Assembly (NCBI GenBank): GCA_020851565.1
Contig: JADZCN010000058.1
Span: forward strand, 1 to 44,791
Direction: 5' to 3'
Length of the DNA: 44,791 nt
From: Acidobacteriota bacterium
GTDB lineage: Bacteria > Acidobacteriota > Vicinamibacteria > Vicinamibacterales > UBA2999
In this document: positions 43,886 to 44,791 of the stretch, piece by piece
How the letters are laid out: the number at the start of each line of letters is the position of its first letter
How positions within the stretch are numbered: the first letter of the stretch is position 1
Translations under genes and position numbers: made by a program
Notes under the pieces: generated by a model
What the model saw: only the letters and a program-made list of their open reading frames with translations
Databases searched by the model: none
Told to the model about the DNA's origin: nothing

Positions 43886-44791
43886 ATGCGCCTCTACAAC
43901 ACGCTCACTAGGCAGCCGGAGACTTTCGAGCCGCTCCGCGACGGCACCGTGCGGATGTACACCTGCGGGCTGACGGTCTACGCGCGCGGCCATATCGGCA
44001 ACTTCCGCACCTTCGTCTGCGTGGACGTGCTTCGCCGCGCCCTGAAGTACATCGGTGGGTGGCAGATGCGCCACGTGATGAACTTCACCGACGTGGACGA
44101 CAAGACCATCGCCGGCGCCGAGCGCGAGGGCCTGGGCCTGCGGGAGTACACGGACCGCTACATCGCGGCGTTCCGGGAGGATGCCGCCACGCTCGGCATC
44201 GAGCCGGTGGAGGAGACGCCGCGGGCCACGGATCAGGAGAACCTGGACGCGATGGCGGCGATGATCCGGCAGCTCGAGGCGCGCGGTCACACGTACGCCA
44301 GTGACGGCTCCATCTACTTCAAGATCGCCAGCATGCCGGACTACGGGAAGCTGTCGCGGCTGGACCACGCCGGCATCCAGGCCGGCGCGCGCGTGGACGC
44401 CGACACGTACACCAAGGAGGACGTGCGCGATTTCGTCCTGTGGAAGGCTACGAAGCCGGGCGAGCCGACGTGGGACTGCGGCGTGGGCCCGGGGCGGCCG
44501 GGCTGGCACATCGAGTGCTCGGCGATGGCGCTCCGCCTGCTGGGCGAGCCGCCCATCGACATCCACACGGGCGGCATCGACCTCGTGTTCCCGCACCACG
44601 AGAACGAGATCGCGCAGAGCGAGGGCGCGACCGGCCAGCCCTTCTCGCGCTTCTGGATCCACACCGAGCACCTGCTCGTGGACGGCCAGAAAATGTCGAA
44701 GTCGCTCGGCAACGTCTACACGCTGAGCGACATCACGGCACGAGGCTTCCGCGTGTCGGCGCTGCGTTACCTGCTGCTCTCGTCGCACTAC
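43886..44791 (+). CDS. cysS: cysteinyl-tRNA synthetase, N-terminal part (3' end outside window)
   Basis: CysRS charges tRNA-Cys. The 302 visible codons start at ATG 43886 (MRLYNTLTRQPETFEPL) and run to the window edge. They include the zinc ligand Cys27, the class I motif HIGN (36-39), MNFTDVDDKTI, GRPGWHIECSAMAL, DIHTGGIDLVFPHHENEIAQSE and KMSKS (269-273). The first motif reads CGLTVYARGHIGN, whereas most CysRS have CGPTVYDxxHIGN, so Pro and Asp are replaced. All zinc ligands and KMSKS are intact, so activity is expected. It follows the small RsbW-like gene by 8 bases. Confidence 0.95.
   Translation, partial: MRLYNTLTRQPETFEPLRDGTVRMYTCGLTVYARGHIGNFRTFVCVDVLRRALKYIGGWQMRHVMNFTDVDDKTIAGAEREGLGLREYTDRYIAAFREDAATLGIEPVEETPRATDQENLDAMAAMIRQLEARGHTYASDGSIYFKIASMPDYGKLSRLDHAGIQAGARVDADTYTKEDVRDFVLWKATKPGEPTWDCGVGPGRPGWHIECSAMALRLLGEPPIDIHTGGIDLVFPHHENEIAQSEGATGQPFSRFWIHTEHLLVDGQKMSKSLGNVYTLSDITARGFRVSALRYLLLSSHY

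Overview
The window is about 44.8 kb of very GC-rich, densely coding bacterial chromosome. It holds 36 protein genes, two of them cut by the window edges. No rRNA, tRNA, CRISPR array, transposase or phage gene was seen, and no gene-free stretch exceeds about 190 bases. The gene set suggests an Acidobacteriota-like organism, probably near the Vicinamibacteria: ETF/ETF-QO electron transfer, BshC, PilT, a PEGA-domain kinase-like protein, LptE, and hrcA-grpE-dnaJ-prmA. This placement is an inference from gene content and composition, not a tested result.

Layout. 1-4934 (+): the end of acpP, then fabF, etfB, etfA and ETF-QO, linking fatty-acid synthesis with electron transfer to quinone. 4953-7687: rfbA (-), divergent from a DUF374 acyltransferase, then a histone-deacetylase-fold hydrolase (+). 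7741-11927 (+): leuS, lptE, holA. 11949-19573 (-): rpsT, a lytic transglycosylase, alaS, recX, pilT, ilvE and a Ser/Thr kinase with a zinc ribbon. 19761-21303 (+): rsmE and a secreted DUF1028 protein. 21308-31444 (-): prmA, dnaJ, grpE and hrcA under a CIRCE operator, an amidohydrolase with xdhC, a bifunctional penicillin-binding protein, and bshC. 31479-40940 (+): a PEGA pseudokinase overlapping carA, then carB, comEC and a small GxxExxY gene. 40956-44791: mazG (-), divergent from a PhnP-like hydrolase, ribF, a small RsbW-like protein and the start of cysS (+).

The genes are mostly housekeeping. The unusual part lies between them. At least seven gaps are filled by short, degenerate, tightly phased tandem arrays. 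Several unrelated unit sequences (GGTCTTGA-, GGTTCTGG-, GGTGCACG- and ATTGAGTG-like) share the same 8-base period. Two further families, CAGATGAACG- and CACGAAGGG-like, have periods of 9-10. Arrays end in the Shine-Dalgarno sites of ETF-QO and lptE, lie directly upstream of -10 boxes, and run into the 3' ends of two genes. The GxxExxY gene sits between two 31-base inverted repeats (28 of 31 identical) made of the 9-base family, so it looks like a compact cassette inserted between comEC and mazG. This is the best candidate for an undescribed system.

A second pattern is promoter design. Ten genes have a TANNNT-like -10 box ending only 6-8 bases before the start codon and no Shine-Dalgarno site, which predicts leaderless mRNAs.
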